A stretch of 64,000 nt of DNA. It comes from Veillonella atypica KON. Lineage in GTDB: Bacteria; Bacillota; Negativicutes; Veillonellales; Veillonellaceae. A program made the translations under genes and the position numbers. The stretch is from contig NZ_PPDE01000009.1 of assembly GCF_002959915.1 (NCBI RefSeq), positions 62,001-126,000 on the forward strand, written 5' to 3'. Each line of letters opens with the position of its first letter. Position 1 is the stretch's first letter. Of the stretch, positions 25,724 to 35,118 are shown piece by piece. The notes beneath the pieces were generated by a model that did not search any database, was not told the origin of the DNA, and was given only the letters and a program-made list of their open reading frames with translations.

Positions 25724-26608
25724 ATGAAACTATGTAAACGATCGATTATTACCAGTTCACTATTAGCTGTCTTAGCTATATCATCCGCGTACGGGGCTAC
25801 ACCTGCGCAGCCAAGTGAAAGCACAGATACTGCTGTGGTTGATATGGATTACGCCAATATTCCAGAGTTAAGAAAATCAATTGAAAGCGCAACACCAGCC
25901 ATAGTACAATCTACGCTTGATGCTTCTGAGGGAAAACCTACTAACGGTAAACCAATTTATTCGACAGTCACTATGTCTGGTAACCGTGTTGTATCCGTAA
26001 AAACTTATAAATCTAAAGAAGAACAAGAAAAGGCTATGTTAAAGGAGCGTGAACGCTTAGACAAGGTCACTGCGGAACGGCGCGCTAAAAGGAAAAACGA
26101 AACACGAGCAGATATGCTAAAAGGTTTAACGCCTATACCGTTCTATCCACCTGTTAGTGAAACACGGACATTACAAAGCGAAATGTTCTCTCGACCATTT
26201 GGTAGGCAACTCGATTTGCGTTTGGTAGAAGCCTATACACAAGATTATGATAAGGCCAAACCTGGCGATATTTATGTCTATGCAGATTATGTAGACTACA
26301 CATCTAAGCAACTATTAGGCGAAAAGGATGGTACTACTGCTATTTCAGCTATGATTTTACGTACAATCATGAGAAAAGATGAAAATAAAGCTTTCAGCAT
26401 CGATGTAAATGCGTACTTCATAAATCCAACAACCCATACCATTTACATAAGCCGTTCTGACGATGTAAAAGGCATCGATATCAAGAAAGACGAAAGAGCT
26501 GAGGCTGTATTTAAACTACCTTCACACCAACTACAAGCCGGCGATCCTCAGTATGAAATTGCTAAGCTCATGTATCAGGACCTAACAAATAAGAAATTTG
26601 ATGAGTAA
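25724..26608 (+). CDS. Secreted hypothetical protein
   Basis: A 294-residue protein with a signal peptide (SLLAVLAISSAYGAT, cleavage near 25). A low-complexity stretch is followed by a charged coiled region (KSKEEQEKAMLKERERLDKVTAERRAKRK, about 95-125) and a C-terminal domain with DIYVYADYVDYTSKQLLG and AYFINPTTHTIYISRSDD. Unrecognised. Probably periplasmic or surface located. Its own terminator follows. Confidence 0.75.
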   Translation: MKLCKRSIITSSLLAVLAISSAYGATPAQPSESTDTAVVDMDYANIPELRKSIESATPAIVQSTLDASEGKPTNGKPIYSTVTMSGNRVVSVKTYKSKEEQEKAMLKERERLDKVTAERRAKRKNETRADMLKGLTPIPFYPPVSETRTLQSEMFSRPFGRQLDLRLVEAYTQDYDKAKPGDIYVYADYVDYTSKQLLGEKDGTTAISAMILRTIMRKDENKAFSIDVNAYFINPTTHTIYISRSDDVKGIDIKKDERAEAVFKLPSHQLQAGDPQYEIAKLMYQDLTNKKFDE

Positions 26609-26643
26609 TATTTAAATACGCACTCCAACTATAGCCACAATAA

Positions 26644-26685
26644 GAAAACCCCTTCATAGCACCACCATGGCTACGAAGGGGTTCT
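26644..26685 (+). terminator. Terminator between convergent genes
   Basis: AACCCCTTCATAGC pairs with GCTACGAAGGGGTT (one mismatch) across 9 bases. It lies between the secreted gene and the stop of the minus-strand gene at 26694. Confidence 0.8.
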
Positions 26686-26693
26686 CATGTTAA

Positions 26694-26978
26694 TTACGCC
26701 GGGCGGCTCCAATCGACTTGTACGTCAATAGCACCCCACATGCGTGTAAGAGCTAATTTAAAGTTTTCCAAGGATTCTAAAGGTTTTACTTGTACCCGTT
26801 CATACGTATCGAGACCTGTTGCATTCTCAATAGTATGTTCTTCGTTTAAGTATGCACGGACCTTATCAATCCATTCTTGTTCAGGTAAATCTATCGTTAC
26901 GATTTTTGTATCCGTATCGTAAGATAAAACCCCGTTACTATTTACACCATAATGGATGGCCACACGAAATATACTCAT
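26694..26978 (-). CDS. Small hypothetical protein
   Basis: 94 residues from ATG 26978 (SD GAGAGG). It begins MSIFRVAIHYGVNSNGVLSYD and ends WGAIDVQVDWSRPA; no signal or membrane segment. The longer frame to 27035 lacks an SD. Unknown family. It is 90 bp downstream of dinB. Confidence 0.65.
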   Translation of the reverse strand: MSIFRVAIHYGVNSNGVLSYDTDTKIVTIDLPEQEWIDKVRAYLNEEHTIENATGLDTYERVQVKPLESLENFKLALTRMWGAIDVQVDWSRPA

Positions 26979-27068
26979 ATTTATACCTCTCTTGCAGATA
27001 GTTTCATGCGTATACACATTTCTATACATGTACATTGTATCATGAATGTTTCTATTCTTGAAAGAATT

Positions 27069-28469
27069 TTATTCTTCATTATCTAAATCCATTTCGGCCT
27101 TTAATTCCGACCGTTTTCGCCGTTCTCCACCATCGCCGTGAGCACGACGCCAAAGGGCTCCACTCATGATGGCCCCTTCACCAAATTTAGATGCCAACGA
27201 GTCTAGCACGGTTGAAAGCTTCTCATCTTTCTCGCCCGTTTCAATGGAGAATAAATCGTCTTGTACAATCCCTTCTGTTGAAAGTCCACTCACCGTCACA
27301 CCTAAGAGCCGAATTGGTTTGAGCGGCATATCGAGAACAGATGTATCAAATTGAGGCAACGGTGCGGCGCCCATCATTTCACGATTCTCCGTAATCGGTC
27401 TATCATTAGCGTTGTCGGTGAAAGTCTTAGTATCATGGCGATTCGATTGGCTAGTATTGCGAGGCTCCCGTTGTCTAGCATTGCTCCGTTCACGCATGAG
27501 CTTATTCCACAACAATACGGATGTATCGTAAATGATACGTTCTTGGTCCGTAGCAGAATCGAGCCGTTTTTGACGAGATACCGTTTTAAAATCATTGTAT
27601 CGCACCTTAATGGACACGGTATGTCCCATCAAACCATATTTACGCAATCGTTTCGCTACGCGATTGGCAAAGTAATGAAGTTCTAAGTCGATAGCAGCAG
27701 GATCCTCTACATCGCTTTCATAGGTCTCCTCATTACCGACAGACTGGATTTGACGATCCGGTTCTACAGGCCGTTCATCGATGCCTCGTGCCAGTTCCCA
27801 AATACGCCGTGCCTGATTGCCCACATAAGGCACTAACGATTTCTCATCCGACAAGGCCTGCACATCCTTTATCAAGGTAAAACCACCATCTTTAAGGCGA
27901 CGTTCCGTGCTAGGGCCTACACCCCATATGCGTTTTATGGGCAAATTTGCAAGGCTTTCACATTCCTTACCATAAGGAATAACCACAAGCCCATCAGGCT
28001 TATCTAGGTCAGATGCCAGTTTAGCAAGGAATTTATTCGGAGCCAGGCCCGCCGAAATGATGAGCCCCGTTTCCTCAAACACGCGGTCCTTAATAGCACG
28101 GCCCAAAGCCTTGGGGCCTGTGAATTTATGGGTAATACCCGTAACATCCAAGAAGGCTTCGTCCAGAGATAAGGGCTCAATGATAGGTGTAAATTCCTCC
28201 ATCACCTTGTGGATGATCTGAGAAATCTCCTTGTAGCGAGCCATATTCGGATACACGTAGATACCGTGCGGACAAAGTTTCTTCGCCCGCGAAATAGGCA
28301 TGGCCGAATGGACACCAAATTTTCGAGCCTCATAGGATGCAGTAGCTACGACGCCACGCGAAGAAAGACCACCCACAATAACGGGGTGGCCTTTATATTC
28401 AGGATGATCCAGTTGTTCTACGGATGCAAAGAAAGCATCCATATCAACATGCATAATCCAGCGTCTCAT
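27069..28469 (-). CDS. dinB: DNA polymerase IV
   Basis: A 466-residue Y-family translesion polymerase. Catalytic acidic residues are in HVDMDAFFAS (about 7-16) and SLDEAFLDVT (about 101-110); GLAPNKFLAKLASDLDKPDG and the HhH-like WGVGPSTERRLKDGG follow. The little-finger domain is interrupted by a polar insert of about 60 residues (about 338-395, rich in R, N, T, E) before LDMPLKPIRLLGVTVSGL, making it much longer than the usual 350-400. It lies 2 bp behind arsR and is probably co-transcribed with it. Confidence 0.95.
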   Translation of the reverse strand: MRRWIMHVDMDAFFASVEQLDHPEYKGHPVIVGGLSSRGVVATASYEARKFGVHSAMPISRAKKLCPHGIYVYPNMARYKEISQIIHKVMEEFTPIIEPLSLDEAFLDVTGITHKFTGPKALGRAIKDRVFEETGLIISAGLAPNKFLAKLASDLDKPDGLVVIPYGKECESLANLPIKRIWGVGPSTERRLKDGGFTLIKDVQALSDEKSLVPYVGNQARRIWELARGIDERPVEPDRQIQSVGNEETYESDVEDPAAIDLELHYFANRVAKRLRKYGLMGHTVSIKVRYNDFKTVSRQKRLDSATDQERIIYDTSVLLWNKLMRERSNARQREPRNTSQSNRHDTKTFTDNANDRPITENREMMGAAPLPQFDTSVLDMPLKPIRLLGVTVSGLSTEGIVQDDLFSIETGEKDEKLSTVLDSLASKFGEGAIMSGALWRRAHGDGGERRKRSELKAEMDLDNEE

Positions 28470-28471
28470 GA

Positions 28472-28816
28472 TTACGCGTCTTTTTCGTGTTCATCAAGAC
28501 GGCAGTATTTGATTTGTGCGCAAATGCATTCGTCTTTAGTTTTGTACAATTGTGGAATAATCTCCAAAATGTCACCAAATGTATCTTCATTGATGGAATA
28601 GCGAGTCCAAAGACCATTACGTTGAGAATTTACAACGCCAGCATCAATTAAGATTTTCATGTGGTAGCTCAATGTGGATTGAGACAAATTAAAACTTGCC
28701 AAAATATCTGCTGCACACAACTCATTACATGACAACATATCTATAATATGTAATCTTGTTTCATCACTGAGCGCTTTAAAAATCGTTGCCAAACGTTCAT
28801 AGGAAACTTCAACCAT
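28472..28816 (-). CDS. ArsR-family regulator
   Basis: A 114-residue winged-helix regulator. LFKALSDETRLHIIDMLSCNELCAADIL matches the ArsR/SmtB signature, with CNELC in the metal- or thiol-sensing alpha3 position, and SQSTLSYHMKILIDAGVV is the recognition helix. Additional cysteines in the C-terminus (ECICAQIKYC) could form a second site. The effector is unknown. It sits directly before dinB, an unusual partnership. AT-rich promoter region at 28817-28960. Confidence 0.88.
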   Translation of the reverse strand: MVEVSYERLATIFKALSDETRLHIIDMLSCNELCAADILASFNLSQSTLSYHMKILIDAGVVNSQRNGLWTRYSINEDTFGDILEIIPQLYKTKDECICAQIKYCRLDEHEKDA

Positions 28817-28969
28817 AAGAAAAACTCCTCAATATACATCAAAAATTATCAATCTACTTTTATACTATTATATACTATTTTTATAACTAAATCTATTTTT
28901 TTCTTTTTATTCTCATTAAAATATTTTAATTAAATAATTAAATTTATTTATGAGATAGAAAATACGCAT

Positions 28970-29011
28970 AAAAGCGGAGATTCTCTAATAAGAATCTCCG
29001 CTTATTATTTT
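28970..29011 (-). terminator. purA terminator
   Basis: AAGCGGAGATTCT pairs with AGAATCTCCGCTT across 6 bases, 23 bp after the purA stop. T-rich flanks. Confidence 0.88.
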
Positions 29012-29034
29012 TTATAATAATTTGCTACAGCAGA

Positions 29035-30342
<1,308 letters not shown>

Positions 30343-30403
30343 TCAAATTAATCCATAGTTATTATACAACATAATAGCAAAGCACGGAATGACTAAATAA
30401 AGA

Positions 30404-30676
30404 TTACACGAACTCAATCTTTAACTTCTTGCCAAAGGCATGAGCAATCTTTCTTAATGTTTTCAACGAGGGGTTCCCATTCCCATTTTCAATTTTACTT
30501 ATATCTGATTGCGTAATGCCTGTAACTTCAGATAATTGAGTTTGCGTCATATGAGCTTCAATACGTGCTTTAACTATATTTTCAATAATCTGATACTCAT
30601 CTTCTAACTCATCCCATTCTTTTTTAAATTTAGGATTTTTTAATTGCTCAGCTAAATATTGATCTAATGTTTCCAT
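30404..30676 (-). CDS. HigA-type XRE antitoxin
   Basis: A 90-residue antitoxin from ATG 30676. HTH visible as MTQTQLSEVTGITQSDISKIENGNGNPSLKTLRKIAHAFG (about 43-82). It normally represses the operon and neutralises a RelE/HigB-like toxin. The partner gene just upstream is internally deleted, so this antitoxin may be orphaned. Confidence 0.88.
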   Translation of the reverse strand: METLDQYLAEQLKNPKFKKEWDELEDEYQIIENIVKARIEAHMTQTQLSEVTGITQSDISKIENGNGNPSLKTLRKIAHAFGKKLKIEFV

Positions 30677-30677
30677 A

Positions 30678-30896
30678 TTATGTGTACCTTTCAATATAAT
30701 CTTGTTTATACTTCAACGCCAATTCAATCGCATTTCTAGGGGTTTTCATAGACTTTTTTACAGTTACACAGCTTTCAAGCAACTTTAAATCCCTAATTGT
30801 TTTAGCTCGTTGTTTTTCTGAAAGTTCGTTTAAAAACAGCTTTGCTGGTTGCTCTCCATTAGGTGTTTCATAAAAAATTACAGAAAATGATTCCAT
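30678..30896 (-). pseudogene. HigB-type toxin with an internal deletion
   Basis: A 72-residue frame. The N-terminal MESFSVIFYETPNGEQPAKLF and the C-terminal KTPRNAIELALKYKQDYIER match the ends of phage-derived Gp49-like HigB toxins (normally about 110-120 residues). The middle, which holds the beta-sheet core and catalytic residues, is missing between LKLLE and KKSMKTPRN. The frame is still open, so a short protein could be made, but ribonuclease activity is unlikely. Confidence 0.8.
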
Positions 30897-31018
30897 TTAA
30901 TTCCTCCTATTTACTAGAAGAAATCTTTATCTTAATTATATGTTAAAACATATATCAGGTAAAGACATAATCAGCTAAACAACATTATATTTTCAACATA
31001 ATCCACTGCAAACCATAA

Positions 31019-31063
31019 GTCAATAGATAGGGGGTGACCATTGGTCACCCCCTATCTATTGAC
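31019..31063. repeat. 45-bp perfect palindrome
   Basis: Twenty-two bases on each side of a single central T at 31041 are perfectly complementary; the inner part reads GGGGGTGACCATTGGTCACCCCC. It lies between the HigBA start and the palindrome array. It lacks a T-run on either side, so terminator function is uncertain. Confidence 0.85.
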
Positions 31064-31115
31064 ATTTCATCCTATTAAATTAATAAATTAAAATAAGCCT
31101 AGCATGTCCTCTAAA

Positions 31116-31300
31116 AATTAGAACACGCCTGTACTAATTCTAAAAACAGGGATATAGGGTCCCCTACAAATTAGAACAGGCCTGTTCTAATTCTAAAAAC
31201 AGAGATATAGGGGCCCACCTACAAATTAGAACAGGCCTGTTCTAATTTTAAAGACGTATATTATGCGTCCCCAAGAATTAGCACAAGCCTGTACTGTATA
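31116..31300. repeat. Array of four phased 20-bp palindromes
   Basis: Copies of TTAGAACAGGCCTGTTCTAA centre at 31127, 31180, 31235 and 31287, the inner two perfect and the outer two degenerate. Periods are 53, 55 and 52 bp, about five helical turns. Spacers are related to each other (CTAAAAACAG, ATATAGGG, CCTAC). The array directly follows the 3' end of the MFS gene. Same family as 51978-52110 and 61050-61073. Confidence 0.9.
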
Positions 31301-31309
31301 ACAATTATT

Positions 31310-32461
31310 TTATTTAGGTTCTTTCAACCAGAAGCTCATTAATAATCCTAACGCACCAACAGGGATCAGTGTCATCAACGCTGTTTGTACATCGTAAATA
31401 TCTGCTAAATGTCCAATATAAGGTGCTACGAGTCCACCTAATGTAATGCCAAGCCCCAATGTAATGCCTGATGCAAAGCCTGCATTTTTAGCAAGGTATT
31501 TTTGGCCTAGAACGGTAATAGGTCCATATTGCGAGAATACGCCAAAGGCCATTGGTATCATGGCGCCAAAAAATCCCCATGCATTCGGTACGAAGATAAA
31601 CACTAATACGGATGGTAAAAATATAATATTACCTAAGCGCACTGTTTTTAGAAAGCCTAGCTTATCTGATAATGCACCACCCATATAGGTGAGGACAGCC
31701 CCCATGGCAAAGTACATAGTAAGTGCCAAGCTCGATGCACCGGCTTCGCCATTGATAACAGTAATGTATAAAATCGGTATAAAAATCGATAATACGGAGA
31801 ACAAAATTGATCGAGAGGCAATGACGAAAAATAGCTTTGTAAAACTCACCCAATCGTTTATGCCTGTATTTGTGCCCTTAATTTGGCTTTCACATTCACG
31901 CGCATCTTCGGCCTCAGTAGTATGACCTGTGAACGCATATAGATATAGCAACACGCCGAGCGCGGCAATAGCCGTAAACACCCAGAGGAATTGGCCGCCA
32001 AAGACATAAACGCCACCAGCAATGAGCGGCCCTAAGGCAAAACCAGCGCTGCCACCAACCGCAAAGCGCCCCATAGCATTGCCAATTTCATGAGATTGCG
32101 TGCGATTCACCAAAAGAGCCGCCTCAGGATGGAATAACGCTGCCCCTACGCCAGCTAAAAGAGACAAAGCAAGAATCATTTCATAGTTCGTAGCCAGCGC
32201 CATAGCGCTAATGGACACAAGAGTCACTGTAAAGCCTACCGGAATAAACCAAGGTACGCGCCATCGATCCGCTACATACCCCAAAATGGGCTGAGCAATA
32301 GACGCTACCACGGTATTACAGAAAATAATGGAAGCCGATTGATAATAATTGAGATTAAAATTAGCAATAAAAAACGGTATCAATGCAGCGAGAGAACCTT
32401 GACCGAAATCGTTAATGCAATGAAAGATAGGCGGTGCGTATTTTCTTATGGTGTTTTTCAT
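31310..32461 (-). CDS. MFS transporter, fosmidomycin-resistance (Fsr)-like
   Basis: A 383-residue inner-membrane protein with about 12 hydrophobic helices. HCINDFGQGSLAALIPFF near the N-terminus, PILGYVADRW (loop 2-3 motif) and GAALFHPEAALLVNRTQ are typical of Fsr-type efflux proteins. The substrate is unknown. A palindrome array follows its 3' end and a structured element lies immediately upstream. Confidence 0.85.
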   Translation of the reverse strand: MKNTIRKYAPPIFHCINDFGQGSLAALIPFFIANFNLNYYQSASIIFCNTVVASIAQPILGYVADRWRVPWFIPVGFTVTLVSISAMALATNYEMILALSLLAGVGAALFHPEAALLVNRTQSHEIGNAMGRFAVGGSAGFALGPLIAGGVYVFGGQFLWVFTAIAALGVLLYLYAFTGHTTEAEDARECESQIKGTNTGINDWVSFTKLFFVIASRSILFSVLSIFIPILYITVINGEAGASSLALTMYFAMGAVLTYMGGALSDKLGFLKTVRLGNIIFLPSVLVFIFVPNAWGFFGAMIPMAFGVFSQYGPITVLGQKYLAKNAGFASGITLGLGITLGGLVAPYIGHLADIYDVQTALMTLIPVGALGLLMSFWLKEPK

Positions 32462-32500
32462 GTATCCTCCTTTTATTGGGATAAATCAACAACTATAGCT

Positions 32501-32597
32501 ATGGATGATGAGGCTCCAAAAACTCCACCGGCCGGGTCTGACTACGCCCTCCGGGCTTCGCAGGGCCAAAGTCGTTTTTTGAACCCTCATCATCCAT
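32501..32597 (-). repeat. Variable-stem structured element, copy A
   Basis: Arms ATGGATGATGAGG (32501-32513) and CCTCATCATCCAT (32585-32597) plus an inner A5/T5 pairing enclose a GC-rich core (32523-32574). On the minus strand the core reads GACTTTGGCCCTGCG..., with an inner GCCC/GGGC hairpin, and ends CCGGCCGGTGGAG. The core is nearly identical to copy B (54334-54421) but the stem sequence is unrelated. Confidence 0.88.
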
Positions 32598-32768
32598 CAT
32601 TCAAAACGTTTTCGCCCTTATCCCCATACCAAGCATGCTAAACAAAAACCCCATAACAAAATACACTCTAGGGCGAAACACAAAGTCGTTTTTTACTTAG
32701 CCTATCCCCTTTCTAACTACTAATAATTATGAAGCACCGTAAGAAAATACGGCACTTACAATAAACCA

Positions 32769-32912
32769 AAAAGGACGGGTACCCTTCTCAAAACGACTTT
32801 GCCCTGTCTGCTCTATGGCTCGTTTTCGGCATAGAAGGTTTAATGCAAAAAGGATGGTCCGTTCAGAAAACGACTCTGTCCTTCTCCTTATGGCTCATTT
32901 CGGCATAGAATC
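32769..32912 (+). repeat. Two half-copies of the structured element with inverted purB 3' ends
   Basis: Half-copies at 32769-32809 and 32847-32880 each contain a stem arm plus CGACTTTGCCCTGTC or CGACTCTGTC. Each is followed by TATGGCTCGTTTTCGGC (32814) or TATGGCTCATTTCGGC (32889), which are inverted copies of the purB 3' end (GCCGAAACGAGCCAT, 33031-33045). The tandem period is about 75-77 bp. Confidence 0.8.
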
Positions 32913-32923
32913 TATAGCGAAAA

Positions 32924-33012
32924 AGGACGGGTACCCTTCTCAAAACGACTTTGCCCTGTCCCCGAAGGGGACAGATTAAGGCGGTGGAGGCTTTGAGGAG
33001 GGTGCCCGTCCT
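32924..33012 (+). repeat. Variable-stem structured element, copy E
   Basis: A 21-base arm (32924-32944, AGGACGGGTACCC...) pairs with 32992-33012 (...GGGTGCCCGTCCT); the two non-Watson-Crick positions are both G-U if transcribed from the plus strand. The core CGACTTTGCCCTGTC holds an 8-bp inner stem CTGTCCCC GAA GGGGACAG and ends GGTGGAG. It lies 13 bp from the purB stop. Confidence 0.88.
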
Positions 33013-33024
33013 GTACCGGTAGAA

Positions 33025-34320
33025 TTATAGGCCGAAACGAGCCATTATTGTATCTACGTGTTTCAATAGTTTATACGGATCGAAGCATGCATCGATTTCT
33101 TCGTCGGTCATGTATTTTTTGATGTTTTCATCGGATTTTAGACCTGTAGCGAAGTCTTTGCCTTCGAGCCAGCGTTTCATAGCGTGTTTTTGCACCCAAC
33201 GGTATGCTTCGTCACGTACGGCACCTTTGTCTACGAGGTGTGTCAAAATTGTTTGGCTGAATACAAGGCCACCTGTAAGGTTAAGGTTTTTAAGCATTGT
33301 TTCAGGGTATACCAACAATTTATCGATGGTACGGATTGTTAGGTGAAGCATGTAGTTCAACGCAATGGTTGCATCTGGTAAGATAACGCGTTCTACAGAG
33401 CTATGGGAGATGTCGCGTTCATGCCACAAAGCTTGGTCTTCGTACGCAGATTGTGCATAACCACGCAATAAACGAGCCATACCACAAATTCTTTCACAAG
33501 TGATAGGATTACGTTTATGAGGCATCGCAGAGGAACCTTTTTGTTTAGGGCTAAAGTATTCTTCAGCTTCGCGCACTTCGGTGCGTTGCAAGTGACGGAT
33601 TTCCAAAGCGATTTTATCCAATGTACCGCCTACAACAGCAATGGTGGACAATAGTTCAGCGTGACGGTCACGTTGTACGACTTGAGTAGCGATTTTAACA
33701 GGTTCAAGGCCTAGTTTTTCACATACGTATTGTTCTACGAATGGGTCAATGTTGGAGTATGTACCAACAGCACCGGACAATTTACCAACAGCAACGCTTT
33801 TACGAGCATGTTCCATGCGTTCGATATCGCGTTCTACCTCTGCCATCCAAAGGCAAAGTTTTAAACCGAATGTAGTAGGTTCGCCGTGAATACCGTGAGT
33901 ACGACCAATCATAGGCGTATGTTTGAATTCTGCAGCACGACGGCGCAATACAGCGTGTAATTGTTTCAAATCTTCAATCAAAATATCGCAAGATTGTTTC
34001 ATCATATAGCCAAGTGCAGTATCCTTAACGTCTGTGGATGTCAAGCCAAGATGAATGTATTTAGCCGCTTCAGGGCCTACATATTCGCCCACAGCAGTTA
34101 CAAAGGAAATGATGTCATGATTTGTTTCACGTTCAATTTCGTGAATTCTTTCAACATCAAAATTACCTTTTTCCCGAATGATTTTAGCTGCTTCCTTCGG
34201 AATCACGCCAAGCTCAGCTTGCGCTTCAGATGCCAATGTTTCAACCAATAACATTGTGTCGAACTCGTTGCGTTCGCTCCAAATATGGCCCATTTCTTCT
34301 CGTGTATAACGTGGTATCAT
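33025..34320 (-). CDS. purB: Adenylosuccinate lyase
   Basis: A 431-residue fumarase/aspartase-superfamily enzyme that splits SAICAR and adenylosuccinate in purine synthesis. GLTSTDVKDTALG (about 89-101), RTHGIHGEPTTFGLK (about 141) and the signature SSAMPHKRNP (about 265) are present. It begins MIPRYTREEMGHIWSE, the usual opening, with an SD (AAGGAGACATC). Its last codons (ARFGL) are copied in inverted orientation in the repeat region downstream. Confidence 0.97.
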   Translation of the reverse strand: MIPRYTREEMGHIWSERNEFDTMLLVETLASEAQAELGVIPKEAAKIIREKGNFDVERIHEIERETNHDIISFVTAVGEYVGPEAAKYIHLGLTSTDVKDTALGYMMKQSCDILIEDLKQLHAVLRRRAAEFKHTPMIGRTHGIHGEPTTFGLKLCLWMAEVERDIERMEHARKSVAVGKLSGAVGTYSNIDPFVEQYVCEKLGLEPVKIATQVVQRDRHAELLSTIAVVGGTLDKIALEIRHLQRTEVREAEEYFSPKQKGSSAMPHKRNPITCERICGMARLLRGYAQSAYEDQALWHERDISHSSVERVILPDATIALNYMLHLTIRTIDKLLVYPETMLKNLNLTGGLVFSQTILTHLVDKGAVRDEAYRWVQKHAMKRWLEGKDFATGLKSDENIKKYMTDEEIDACFDPYKLLKHVDTIMARFGL

Positions 34321-34554
34321 GATGTCTCCTTTGCATGGTGAAAGCTAGATTTTTTATATAATAATTGTACCATATGTAAAAGCTTGGTTCAATAAATCTT
34401 CCGCAATTTTCCGAATAATATATATATTAGATTTTCTTAATGTTCGGTATTTTATTTTGTATAGATTGTTTTGTGATTTATTATTATAATAGTAATGTAT
34501 AAATAAGTGATATATCGTATCAACATACTAATAATACACATATAGGAGTAGATC

Positions 34555-34962
34555 ATGGCAAAGAAACAACATAAAGAACGGATACAACAACCGAAGGAAT
34601 CTCAAACAGCAAGCACGTTGATGAAATTATTTTTTCTCATCAGTTTTATCGTCCTCGGCTTCTTCGTGTTTAACGACATGCCTATCAACTGGATTTTAGG
34701 CATATACGCAGTGGATATTTTAGTATCTCTTATATATGTAGTCATCAATAAAGGTCGCATCGCTACATCCAATGTGGTTCATACGAATGTGCGTCGTATC
34801 CTAGCTTTCTTAATTATGCTCATTACTATGTTCTTCTATGCCTTTGCACTATGGCGTGTGGACCAATACACAACACAAATGCAAGTGACATTATTCATCG
34901 GTGGCATCATCATTTACTATGCGGTGTTCAACAGCACGAAAACGGCGTTAAAACGTAAGTAG
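34555..34962 (+). CDS. Small integral membrane protein
   Basis: A 135-residue protein with a basic N-terminus (MAKKQHKERIQQPK) and four hydrophobic segments (about 22-41, 48-64, 82-102, 110-125). No family recognised. It stands alone between purB (divergent) and the tonB operon (convergent) and has an SD (AGGAGTAG). Confidence 0.75.
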   Translation: MAKKQHKERIQQPKESQTASTLMKLFFLISFIVLGFFVFNDMPINWILGIYAVDILVSLIYVVINKGRIATSNVVHTNVRRILAFLIMLITMFFYAFALWRVDQYTTQMQVTLFIGGIIIYYAVFNSTKTALKRK

Positions 34963-35051
34963 TTGAACAACGGACGCAAACAATAGCACGTAGTTGAGCA
35001 ACAGACTCATAACATAGCATGTAGTCGAACAAGAGATTACTCAACTAGCAA
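34959..35051 (+). repeat. Three 31-bp tandem repeats at the end of the membrane protein gene
   Basis: Units starting GTAGTTGAACAA (34959), GTAGTTGAGCAA (34990) and GTAGTCGAACAA (35021) repeat at exactly 31 bp with moderate divergence. The first includes the stop codon of the gene at 34555. Confidence 0.7.
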
Positions 35052-35063
35052 ATCATAGGCATA

Positions 35064-35118
35064 ACAAAAAGAGGCATATCTTACATACAACCATGTATGT
35101 GAGGTATGCCTCTTTATT
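35064..35118. terminator. Bidirectional terminator
   Basis: AAAGAGGCATA...CATAC pairs with GTATG...TATGCCTCTTT across a short loop, between convergent genes; the right arm overlaps the tonB stop. Confidence 0.88.

Noticed and set aside
31116-31300. CRISPR-like appearance of palindromic repeats with spacers
   Set aside because: Spacers resemble each other, copies are few and degenerate, and no cas genes are present.
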